A DNA stretch of 64,000 nucleotides from Physcia stellaris (Eukaryota > Ascomycota > Lecanoromycetes > Caliciales > Physciaceae), in contig JABSSW010000008.1 of the NCBI GenBank assembly GCA_018902385.1, positions 620,001-684,000 on the forward strand, written 5' to 3'. The notes under the pieces are model-generated. The model ran no database searches. It worked only from the letters and a program-made list of their open reading frames with translations, and was not told the origin of the DNA. How positions within the stretch are numbered: position 1 is the first letter of the stretch; each line of letters opens with the position of its first letter. Positions 54,323-64,000 of the stretch are shown one piece after another. Both the position numbers and the translations under genes were made by a program.

Positions 54323-55008
54323 ATGGTAAGCTCACAAAAATGCCCCTCTACCCCGTCAAAACATTCGAGTCTTACGCTTTCGTCGCCTCTCAGTCCTCCA
54401 CCGGTCTGCCTGAAGGCTGGGAAGTCCGCTGGTCCAATTCCAAGAATTTGCCCTACTTCTTCAACGCCTCGGCCAAGGAGTCGAAATGGGAGCCCCCGGC
54501 TGGCTCAGACGCTGAAGAGCTCAAGAAGTACATCGCTCGGAACTTCACTCCCCAGACCCCGGCTGGCAAGATACGTGCGGCGCATCTGTTAGTGAAGCAT
54601 AGGGACAGTAGGAGGCCAAGTAGCTGGAAAGAGGAGAACATCACGAGGAGTAAAGAGGAGGCCAGGGAGATCCTGGAAGGGCACGAAGAACGAATAAAAA
54701 ATGGGAAGGTACAATTGGGGGAACTGGCAACCACAGAGAGTGATTGCAATAGTGCCAAGAAGCGAGGGGACCTGTAAGTCCGGTTGAGGGAAGTGTGAGG
54801 CACAAGGGCTGACCGGACGTCACAGCGGCTTCTTTGGGAAAGGCGAGATGCAGAAAGAATTCGAGGAGGCCGCTTTCGCTTTAAAGCCCGGCGAAGTGAG
54901 TGATATTGTGGAGTCGCAATCGGGCTTGCATTTGATCGAAAGGTTGGTTTTGAAAACCAGGAGGAAGAAGCAAAAGCATTCCGTTAACAGGTACTCAGGC
55001 TTGATTAG
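54323..55008 (+). CDS. ESS1: Peptidyl-prolyl isomerase Ess1/Pin1 (parvulin)
   Basis: Exon 1 is just the ATG (54323-54325). Further exons are 54394-54773, 54826-54942 and 54999-55008, for 169 residues. The product reads [20 protein letters not shown], then [18 protein letters not shown], a WW domain with both Trp. The parvulin domain follows with [60 protein letters not shown] and [15 protein letters not shown], then LD. It isomerises pSer/pThr-Pro bonds, chiefly in the RNA polymerase II CTD. Taking the unspliced frame from 54340 would add an atypical 17-residue leader, so the ATG-only exon is preferred. The C-terminal 10-nt exon ends at TAG right after the last intron. Confidence 0.93.
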
Positions 55009-55375
55009 TCCCACGTCCTTATGTTATTTTATCCAAAGGGGGCACAAAAGGAGGCGAATTAATAGCTCAGGAGTTGCCTCCATCGGAAACTGTTGAACTG
55101 TTGAAGTACACAATGACTATTGGAGCAGCTTCTTGCTCGATGGTTGCTATGAGGGATTGGAGGGTTTAGTCGGTCATGATATACTTCTTGCTCACGGCTG
55201 GTAAAAGTTACTAAGCTGTCACGACTAACGCGAGCAAGGACTTTACTAGCAAGCCGCAGATATATACCAATGTGCGAAGTAACAACGTTATCCACACCCC
55301 ATGCAAAACCGACATTTTAGTGACGAACTTGAGGAAATCCAGACAAGTTGAATAACTCATAATGTGTACACAAAT
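55009..55375. other. Convergent 3' region after ESS1
   Basis: No gene recognised. Confidence 0.5.
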
Positions 55376-56291
55376 TCAGGCAGAGCCTCCAGCTTCTCGA
55401 TGTCGCTGTCTAGGTCCACGGATGTCCTCTGAGCCTCCGGCTTCTGGCCCTGGATCATGGAAAGGACGACCATGTCCGCTTCTGCTGCCACTCGCACCGC
55501 TCCGGCTGTCGATACTCGGGAATGACCCTTCCATGTCAGAGATTCCTGTATTGCGCCGCCAATTTCTGCGCCGCTGTGCATTAGGTCGGTATGGTCTCTG
55601 TGCTCGTCTCTCCTCTTCGTATAAGTTTGCTAAGTACGGTACGCTGTGTGCATCCGGTTGACGATTCTGCATACCTGAAGCTTGCTGCCTGCGTCTGGTG
55701 AACAGTGGTTTCCTAAGATTGTTTTCTCCCGGCGGAGGAAAATCACTGAAGTCTTCATGTGGGCTTGCATAGGGGCCATGCTGAGGCCCTCGAGCTTGCA
55801 TAGAGCGTGGATCTCCGCTTCCTCGAGGAAATACCCGGTTAGCATTTGGATGATGTCCATCTGTAGGGATTCCATTCGGTAGCCAATATGGTGCTGTGAA
55901 TGAATTAGCGCTAAGGGTCAATACGAGGTTGCAGTAGCGTTGTACGAGTACGTTCAACAGGACTTTCTGCGTTCACTCTTCTGCGGCTTGGACGCCTCCC
56001 ATGATGCCCATGCTCATCGTAATTAATGTCGTCCACATCCTCGTCATGAAAATCGCCTCTCATCATTGGATCAATGTCTTCACCGTCTCTGTCGCGATGT
56101 GTAACTTGTCCACGGTGATATTTTATTTCGCGCTCCCTCATCCTCTGCTGCTTTCGCTCTACCCGTAGTTTTTCTGCTTGCGCATAGGTATCTAAGAGCT
56201 CGCCAGCAGCTCTCAAAGCAGTCTTGAAATCAGAATGTTCGCTTAGGTGCACGAAGTCTCGCTTCAGTTCGCGAGTGAGTAGATTTCCCAT
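55376..56291 (-). CDS. Charged, low-complexity protein of unknown function
   Basis: Exon 1 starts at 56291 and ends near 55952; exon 2 is 55893-55376. A 58- or 52-nt intron lies between them (alternative donors GTACTC and GTACAA in the same phase), and the total is about 285 residues. The N-terminus MGNLLTRELKRDFVHLSEHS is followed by a helical segment (ALRAAGELLDTYAQAEKLRV) and a basic/acidic coiled-coil-like stretch (ERKQQRMREREIKYHRGQ). The remainder is Gly/Pro/Arg-rich and disordered (SRSGASGSRSGHGRPFHDPG). No known domain is visible. The start MGN could be N-myristoylated, but that is speculation. Intron placement is supported only by phase and frame quality. Confidence 0.55.
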
Positions 56292-56843
56292 TTGCTGCTA
56301 TGTGTAACATTTGTGCAGGACGAACAGAAGAATATCGCTGAGTTGCATCAGAAGATTTAATCGGAAGAACCCACTTCATATTGGGCGGCTGGTTGGTCTC
56401 AGTTGTTTGGCCTGGCCTGTTTGGGGCCAGCGGAGGCTTTGCTGTCGGAGAGCACGTGAGTCAAGGGGCAAACTTCTGATCTGTGTTTGTGTTTATCCCT
56501 GCCAGAACTCATTAAAAGAGCCACTAGGATCGAGCTTGTGCATTGGATCATGAGATATTTACTTTCATTCAACGAATGCCATCTCGTTTCTTGTAGAATC
56601 CATGATTGATGATGGAAAAGGTATACTTTGGTCCTATCCAAAATAACCAGAACTGATACACTGAGCGGGGACATTTTTTGGATGACGGGTACTACGCATC
56701 AAGAGGACAACATTGAAAGGACTTTGGGGCCCGCCGTTAGCGAAAGGCCCAGATCAAACACGCCCACCGAAAGTCCTAAATCTCTGGTCATGGTGCCGTA
56801 CGAGATTATGAAAAGGTTTGCCATAGAATTTCTAAACTTTACT
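56292..56843. other. Intergenic, nothing recognised
   Basis: Upstream side of the charged-protein gene and 3' side of the oxidoreductase gene. Small ORFs only. Confidence 0.5.
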
Positions 56844-58091
56844 TCAGGGCATCAATCCTCTCTCGAATATGATACCTGCTTGCTGTAGCCTTTCAATGAA
56901 CAATGGGCCTAACGCGGCAGGTGTGAGGATTCCGCCGCCACTGGTTCTCTCAACTATCTTGCTGTCTCGCAAGATCACCATGGCCGCCTCAGCAAGAAAG
57001 ACACCGGTGAGGTGGTAGATGCCACCATCCCATCTGAGCCTGGCAAAAGCTCGCCTTGGTGGGTTTGCGTTCTCGTCAGCTGTAGCAATTGCGCGATATT
57101 CGAAAATTTCATTTTGTGTATGGAATTTAGGTCGTCCCTCTCCGGGTGCGTAAGCAAGCTTTCCGAATAGCCAACGGAGTGGACGAAGCATGAGTGCTAG
57201 TGCACCGAAAATAAAGGTAAAATGTACGATGATGCCAATGAGTGTATTCCGTACGCTCAGGTATTCACTGTAGTGGAAATTGGGGCCGTAATATCTTCCT
57301 CTGTCTAGTAAGCCCCAAGTCCTGTGTACTATCGCTCGGTTACTGGGACCCGCAATTGAAGTCGTTAGTATACCAAGATCGGGAACATGGCGGACACCAA
57401 AAAGCGTGGTAAAAATAGACAATGGAGTCCGTGATCGTGGTCCTGGAATTGGTGACATGGCCCATGGCTTGGTAGCCCGGCCTATTTCTTTCAAGCTGTA
57501 AGAATGGTATATTGCTAGGACGGTAGCAAGACTGCCACCCGAGGGACGAGACTCCACTTCATGGAGGGTACAGATGACTTCTGCCGTGTCAAGAGAAAGT
57601 GATTCTTTGAATAGTGTAGCCAAAGACCAAGCGAGCATGTCCGACGGAGCTGATTCTACGCCAATCTCAGGGATTATGATTGCTCCATTCTTTTTAGCGA
57701 TATCATGATATTTTTCAACCATTTCCAGAACCCAAGGGGATTCTCCAGTCACATCCAGATAGTGGGTACCATTCCTGGCACATGTCTCGACAACAGGAGA
57801 GCTGTAAAGATGGTACGGCCCAACGGTGTTGATCACAATGCGGGTAGTCTTCGCTAGGCGATCTAGGTCTTCAAAGCTCAAAGTCGCAACTTCAATACCT
57901 GGCTGTAGACGATCCGCGTTGAGCGCTTTCAGCTCATCCACTAGCACCTCAAGCTTGTCTCTAGATCTGCCTGCGACGGCCCATTTCAAATTCGTAGGTA
58001 AGCAAGAAGTGATGTGCTCGGCGCAAACCTTCCCTGTATATCCCGTGGCACCAAGAAGGACGATTTCATATTGCGGTTCACTACCTGCCAT
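56844..58091 (-). CDS. Saccharopine-dehydrogenase-like oxidoreductase (SCCPDH family)
   Basis: A single exon of 415 residues. The start has a Rossmann fold (YEIVLLGATGYTGKVCAEHI) with GxTGYTG in place of the usual GxGxxG and the NADP-type AGRSRDKLE. Family features follow: VINTVGPYHLYSSPVVETCA, GTHYLDVTGESPWVLEMVEK and IIPEIGVESAPSDMLAWSLA. A hydrophobic segment near residue 290 (LIGIIVHFTFIFGALALML) may anchor it to membranes or lipid droplets, as with human SCCPDH. The family includes trans-acting enoyl reductases of mycobacteria. The fungal substrate is unknown, and a real saccharopine role is unlikely. It is divergent from haspin (432 bp between starts). Confidence 0.85.
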   Translation of the reverse strand: MAGSEPQYEIVLLGATGYTGKVCAEHITSCLPTNLKWAVAGRSRDKLEVLVDELKALNADRLQPGIEVATLSFEDLDRLAKTTRIVINTVGPYHLYSSPVVETCARNGTHYLDVTGESPWVLEMVEKYHDIAKKNGAIIIPEIGVESAPSDMLAWSLATLFKESLSLDTAEVICTLHEVESRPSGGSLATVLAIYHSYSLKEIGRATKPWAMSPIPGPRSRTPLSIFTTLFGVRHVPDLGILTTSIAGPSNRAIVHRTWGLLDRGRYYGPNFHYSEYLSVRNTLIGIIVHFTFIFGALALMLRPLRWLFGKLAYAPGEGRPKFHTQNEIFEYRAIATADENANPPRRAFARLRWDGGIYHLTGVFLAEAAMVILRDSKIVERTSGGGILTPAALGPLFIERLQQAGIIFERGLMP

Positions 58092-58523
58092 GATGATTGT
58101 TGAGAGTGGCCGGTGAGAAGTTGGACTTCTTCTATTTGAACAAACCTCTGCCTTAAAATTGCTCGAGTCTCAAGACCGAGATGAAGTAATGCTATGAGAA
58201 GTGGTGAGGTAGAAAAATTATGTTTGACTGCTGGCTGTGATCAACAGGCGTTAACACAAGGCATGACCGATACACCAAAACATATGTCCGATAGATAGGT
58301 GTTTCTACTTTGACGGGTCGCCTTGACTTGGATCAATGCTGTACGTACTTCTTGATCATGGTGCTCCAACAAGGTTCATCAAATTTGATCTCCCTAGAAT
58401 GCGCTAACCTAAATCAGACGTTACCGGGCCAACCGATGTGCTTGTTTCCAATGAAGCAGTATCTGGCTCTCAGACTCTACGAGTAGAACTTGAAGAGTTG
58501 AAGCGGCTTGAGAAAACGAAATT
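58092..58523. promoter_or_regulatory. Divergent promoter of the oxidoreductase and haspin genes
   Basis: A 432-bp gap between divergent starts; no distinct motif is claimed. Confidence 0.4.
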
Positions 58524-60256
58524 ATGGGCGGCAAAATCAAAGGCAGGGTTTACGGCAAAAATCCGAAGCCTCGCGACACAGATCTTGCTGAAGCGTTTAA
58601 TACCTTGAGTTTATCGGATGATAATCGATCACCATTAGCAGACAGATCTGTCAATGCACCTAAGACTGTCCCACTGTCGCCTAAGGTCATCGGCTTGGAC
58701 TGTAAATCTACAAAGACGTTGGTGGCTCCAACTCCTCGACGGACGCCACTCCAAGACACTCCTCCAAAAGTCACAACCATAAGACAATACGAAGCAAGCC
58801 CCGAAATAGCCACTGCCAATCCGCAGAGGAAGTTACGCTCTATCACGCGAGCACTTTTGAAAAGAGTGCACCATCAAATCACAGATGAGACCACGTACCT
58901 GAGTCCCTTGACGGCAATAAGTGATGTGGAGGCGGTAGTGCAACACTTTGACCTGTGGGCGCAGACCATGGACAAGCTGTTAGACATTGAGATGATTGGC
59001 GACGGAAGTTACGCCAATGTCTTTAAACTATCATCGAAGACGGATCCTTTGGACTATTCAATCACCAAATTGATTCCTCTAAGGCCAAGTCGTGGGCCTG
59101 GGTCGCGAAGCCTTGACTTGACTACTGTAGAGAACGCCGCAAGCGAAATACAAGTCTTGGCCAAACTGAGTGGTGTGACAGGATTCACAGATTTTAAACG
59201 AGCTATGTTGTTGCGTGGGCAGCTTCCAAAATCTTTCCGTGATGCATGTAAGACCTTTGATAAGAAAAGGAAGGAAAAGGCAGCTTCAAGACAAGAGAGC
59301 GAGCGAAAATGCCGCACTAACTACCCGAAACCCCAGGTTTGGCTCTTTGTTGAGATGGGTGATGCTGGCGAAGAATTGGAACAGATTCTCCTCAGAGGTT
59401 TTGATTCGAGGCTAGATGATGCCTCAAAGCAGGACGACACCGCATCCCAAAAGCCTTTTTTGACATTGCAGCAGACACGCGACATATTCTACTCTACAGT
59501 TGAGGCATTAGCTCTCGGGGAGCATGAGGCCCTCTTTGAGCACAGAGATTTGCACCTCAGTAATGTGTGTTTGAAGCGGCTTGAGACTGATATAGATATT
59601 CGTGACGCGAACCTCGACTGGCAGCTTGTGCCTAGCAGCAATACTTTCGCAGTGACACTCATTGACTATACACTGTCAAGGGCGGACACGGAGGAAGGGA
59701 CGGTATTCAATCCAATGAATGACGAGGTATGCCCTTTCGGACATAATTTCCTCCCTAGATCTCTACAATCAAGTCGGAAGACACATCAGAAGTATTGCGT
59801 CTGGATAGACTGGCAACACAAAAGGCTCACCAAACACTGGGTTGCTGACTTTGAACCCTTATAGGCATTGTTTGGCGGGGAGGGAAATTTTCAGTATGAT
59901 ATCTATCGCTATATGAAGGAAGCCGTTATCGGTAGCAGTACAGCAGATTGGAGCGCTTTCGTGCCTTCGACGAACGTGCTATGGCTGCACTATGTCCTTC
60001 GAAGACTGCTGGAGAATACAGGCCCGATGAAGGCAACAGACAGTAAGCGCCTCCGTTAACACAGACCTAAGGCAGCTTCAGGCGAGTAAAGAGCAAAAGT
60101 CTTGTGCTAATTAATTACCAAGCAGCGAAAGAGGCATTGCTCATGAGATCACTTGAGCAAATCAAGAGAGTCACAGACCCACAACAGCGCACGGGTAATG
60201 GATACTCATCTGCAACCGATCTCCTCTTATATATGGAGGCTCACAGCAAGTCCTGA
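58524..60256 (+). CDS. Haspin-like serine/threonine kinase
   Basis: Exons 58524-59726, 59865-60042 and 60126-60256 give 503 residues. The N-terminal ~145 residues are disordered with Ser/Thr-Pro sites. The kinase begins at KLLDIEMIGDGSYANVFKLS (Gly-rich loop). It continues through KPQVWLFVEMGDAGEELEQI to the catalytic EHRDLHLSNVCLKR (~339) and the haspin-specific LIDYTLSRAD (~378) in place of DFG. It ends with GGEGNFQYDIYRYMKEAVIG and NVLWLHYVLRRLLENT. Haspin phosphorylates histone H3 Thr3 to place the chromosomal passenger complex at centromeres. The last acceptor is a tandem AGCAG, giving a one-residue variation. Reading into intron 1 would end the kinase early, so splicing is required. Confidence 0.9.
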
Positions 60257-60582
60257 ATGGTAATTCAACGGCTTCCAGCAGAGATGTCCTGTGGCCAAAG
60301 GACAAACCCAAATTATCCAATGCAAGTAAGGCAGGATAACCGCGGATCAGCGCTAGGCGCTTGTTTCGCGCCTCCGCGCTTACCCTATCACTCAAGGTTT
60401 GGGTACCAATAATAATCCGTCCTCATGATACCATCATTATACCTCAACCTCGTGCAGGTCAAGTTCGCAGGTCATGCCTCTTTCTACGAGCGTCATTTGA
60501 CTGCATATATGGAATGAGCATCTTCGTTCATCTCCCACCATGACACAGCGAGATTGAAGCCGCCCGCAAGAGGTCTGCGATA
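60257..60582. other. Intergenic between haspin and ENT genes
   Basis: Same-direction genes; promoter of the transporter. Nothing else seen. Confidence 0.45.
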
Positions 60583-61977
60583 ATGGAGCGCATTAAGGAA
60601 GCCATCAAGCATAGGCGACAACCCTCTGTGTCTTACGAGCCTCTTCATGGCGATGATGATTCTTTACAACAACATGAAGCTCTATCGATGTTCTCATGGC
60701 TAGATTACACCATCTTCACCCTTCTTGGGGTTTCTATGCTTTGGGCCTGGTAGGTATCAACTACCTTCGAAACTCTGGATATGACACTTATCCTAAACAG
60801 GGGCTCGTTCTTGGCCGCTTTTCCATACTTCGCCTACCGTTTCCAGTCTTCAGAATGGCTTGTCTCTCATTTCCCTTCAGCCATAACATCAGTATCGACA
60901 TTCACAAATCTCGCCACCATTGGTTTGCTCACCTGTCTTCAGGCTGGTGCCTCCTATCCATCTCGAATCACCGTCTCCTTGATCATCAACATTGTTGCCT
61001 TCACATTGCTTGCACTGTCGACTGTTCTGTTTCGACAGGTATCTGCTGGAATATACTTCGGCTTCTTGATGGTGATTGTGGCGGCTGCCAATCTTGCCTG
61101 CGGCTTTTCCCAGAACGGGGTCTTCGCATACGCTTCTGGTTTTGGGTTCGGAGAGTACACACAAGGTGTCATGACTGGGCAAGCCGTTGCGGGTGTCCTG
61201 CCTTGCATTGCACAAATTGTCCTTGTCTACTCTGTCTCCGATGATACAGCTGTCAGGGAGGGTACTGGCCAAGAAAGTCCAAGATCAGCTTTTGCCTTCT
61301 TTCTCACAGCAGCCGGCGTTTCGGCAATGACTCTTGCCGCGTTCTTGCTGGTCCTGTTTCGGCGGCACGGTGAACGCGCGGGTGAAGGGAAGGTAAAGGA
61401 CACTATCAACGGAGCAGTTGAAAATGAGCAAGTCGAAAGGAAGACTATAAGTCTGTGGATATTGTCTCGTAAGCTCTGTTGGCTGGCCTTGGCCGTTCTT
61501 CTCGACTTTAGCATTACCATGTTGGTGCTTCCGGTTTTCACCCAAAAAATCCAAAGCGTTCGGGCTTCTGAAACTGCGGCCCGACTTTTTCAGCCAGTCT
61601 GCTTTGTGCCTCTAGCGTTCCTTTTTTGGAATGCAGGAGATCTTGTGGGCAGACTTATAACTCTGGTACCCAGCTTAGCAGCGTCGATTGAATGGCCGCG
61701 TGCTATCTTTACTCTTGCTGTATTAAGAGTGGGCTTCATACCTCTCTATCTGCTATGCAATATGGACGGTCGCGGCGCAATTGTCCACAGCGACGCATTT
61801 TACCTGATCATTGTCCAATTCCTGTTTGGTCTGACGAATGGCTTTGTTGGCTCTATCTGCATGATGGGCGCCTCGCACTGGGTCGAAGCGCACGAAAGGG
61901 AAGCCGCTGGTGGGTTTATGAGCTTCATGCTTGTTGGGGGCCTTACGGTGGGAAGCTTGCTGAGTTTCCTCGTCTAA
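60583..61977 (+). CDS. Equilibrative nucleoside transporter (SLC29/FUN26 family)
   Basis: Exon 1 60583-60749 and exon 2 60801-61977 give 447 residues; the 51-nt intron (GTAGGT...AAACAG) interrupts the first TM helix. That helix reads YTIFTLLGVSMLWAWGSFLA. About eleven TM segments follow, with family signatures in LACGFSQNGVFAYASGFG and YTQGVMTGQAVAGVLPCIAQ. A cytosolic loop of ~70 residues is charged. The C-terminal helices have LFWNAGDLVGRL and FYLIIVQFLFGLTNGFVGSI. The yeast homologue Fun26 moves nucleosides across the vacuole membrane. A long overlapping ORF in another frame at 60696-61244 is a shadow. Confidence 0.92.
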
Positions 61978-62530
61978 TATGGCGAAGCTGGGGTACATGT
62001 AGAGTCTACCCCCTTAATGCTCTCTAGATTCAGCGCTAGACATCTTTGGTGTTCAAGAAGTAATTGAAGCCAGATTCACAAATCTGCTCATCTGTGCGTG
62101 GTCACAGCATATAGTAGACCATTGTCGTGGTAGATGGATGGTGGATACAGGTTAAGTGTTTGGCTTCATTGAGTTTGATTGTTATTCTCCACACTGACTC
62201 TGATACAATGGAAGGAGGCATTGACTGCTTTTACCGTCGACTTGGGCAGCCATTCATGAAGTTTAAACCAGTGATCGTACTTGGTAGAATGCTTCGAGCT
62301 TGTTGGTTGGCCCACGCATGAATAGGGAGTGATTCTTGGCATTCAGCCTTATCAGCGATCTTCGACTGCCTAAACAAACTCTGCGACTTTACGACAACAA
62401 GCCTTGTAAGAATACGGCTTTTGAACAAGCTTATTGTACTCGGAAGCACTTAGTCCCCGAATATTCTCCCGATCAGATCGCCTATCCAGACTTTCCAACA
62501 TAAACCTCAGTCTTCTCCTCAACCAACACC
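61978..62530. other. Calmodulin upstream region
   Basis: 553 bp with no gene. It presumably contains the calmodulin promoter and 5' leader. Confidence 0.5.
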
Positions 62531-63538
<1,008 letters not shown>

Positions 63539-64000
63539 CGGTATCCATGACCCTGCCTTAGTTTGTCGGAAAGACAACCCCCTCCCTTTTGTAGTCCTCT
63601 CTGTTATCTGGCGATCATAATGTTTTCCGGCAATGAGGGATCAGTGAGCAAAGCAGGAAGCACACAGCACGCCAATGCGAGGGACATTAGTCACCTCACG
63701 CATGCATGCAAGCATCTAGGATCTAAATAGCATTTCCGAGCTTTACCATGATATCCACCACAATGACTCGAATCACTTGAGCAGGGGTTCGATATCTGAT
63801 TGCACGTGTTTCTGTTCTTAGACTCCCTGCTATGCGCTGATATATCATTGTCAACATATAGAGCATCCGCGGAATCTCGTCTGAGATATTTGTAATGCTT
63901 CACTTTGTACATGAGGAACTCGATTCTTCCAACAAACAGCGCCGCCACCAGAGGGGTAAAATCCATCCCAAGCCAATTTTCCTACTTCCCCTCGGAAGAT
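63539..64000. other. Calmodulin 3' flank to the window edge
   Basis: A minus-strand 91-codon ORF (63691-63966) has no recognisable domain. It could be the end of a gene lying beyond the edge, but there is no support for that. Confidence 0.45.

Noticed and set aside
54340-54393. Alternative ESS1 start [12 protein letters not shown]
   Set aside because: The segment is better explained as an intron, since splicing from the ATG gives the usual [10 protein letters not shown] start.
60696-61244. 182-codon ORF on the plus strand
   Set aside because: Another frame of the nucleoside transporter; rich in Cys/His without pattern.
63770-63800. Possible tRNA B-box (GGGTTCGATATC)
   Set aside because: No A-box or cloverleaf at the right distance.

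Overview
The window is nuclear DNA of a filamentous ascomycete (Pezizomycotina). The genes are interrupted by 45-140 nt GT-AG introns with CTRAY-type branch sites. They encode typical fungal versions of SET9, MCD4, RTT103, CDC37, COX7, calmodulin and others. There are several fungal-specific families (STAND/NB-ARC-TPR receptor, C2H2-TPR protein, DUF7580-like protein, LGFP-repeat protein, small secreted proteins). Class cannot be fixed from the sequence; Dothideomycetes or a relative is my guess. All gene models below were built by hand from splice signals and reading-frame continuity, and exon lengths were checked to sum to whole codons.

Layout. 1-13 kb is an accessory, decaying region: a frameshifted phosphotransferase-like (APH) gene, a C2H2/TPR protein head-to-head with a DUF7580-like protein that carries an internal stop, an alpha/beta-hydrolase pseudogene, a four-helix membrane protein, and about 4 kb with nothing recognisable. 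13-15.5 kb holds MED20 and RTT103. 16-20.5 kb holds a secreted protein and an LGFP-repeat protein. 20.9-25.7 kb holds clathrin light chain, CDC37 and a secreted protein. 26.6-30.3 kb is a complete fungal NLR-like receptor (N-terminal STAND-associated domain, NB-ARC, eleven 42-residue TPRs). 31.6-35 kb has RPL43 and a RING-PHD (PHRF1-like) protein. 35.9-37.8 kb has a 78-residue protein and a secreted protein. 39.7-43 kb is MCD4, followed by a perfect 13 x 9-bp minisatellite. 44.7-53.7 kb is dense housekeeping: a PPR protein, COX7, SET9, mitochondrial uL14 and RPB9. 54.3-64 kb holds ESS1/PIN1, an uncharacterised charged protein, a saccharopine-dehydrogenase-like oxidoreductase, haspin, an equilibrative nucleoside transporter and calmodulin.

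Themes. Five genes act on or around RNA polymerase II (MED20, RTT103, the RING-PHD protein, RPB9, ESS1), and SET9 and haspin are chromatin-modifying enzymes. Three respiratory or mitochondrial genes (PPR protein, COX7, uL14m) lie among them. The accessory stretches carry the immunity/incompatibility-type genes.

Most notable observations: (i) a 150-bp perfect foldback element with TA-flanked 57-bp arms in the shared RPB9/ESS1 promoter; (ii) a GC-AG first intron and a 16-nt microexon in calmodulin; (iii) a NB-ARC gene whose P-loop is split by a 473-nt intron holding an antisense ORF; (iv) nearly identical 126-bp TPR units in the C2H2-TPR gene, next to the interrupted DUF7580-like gene, which together look like an incompatibility-type pair.
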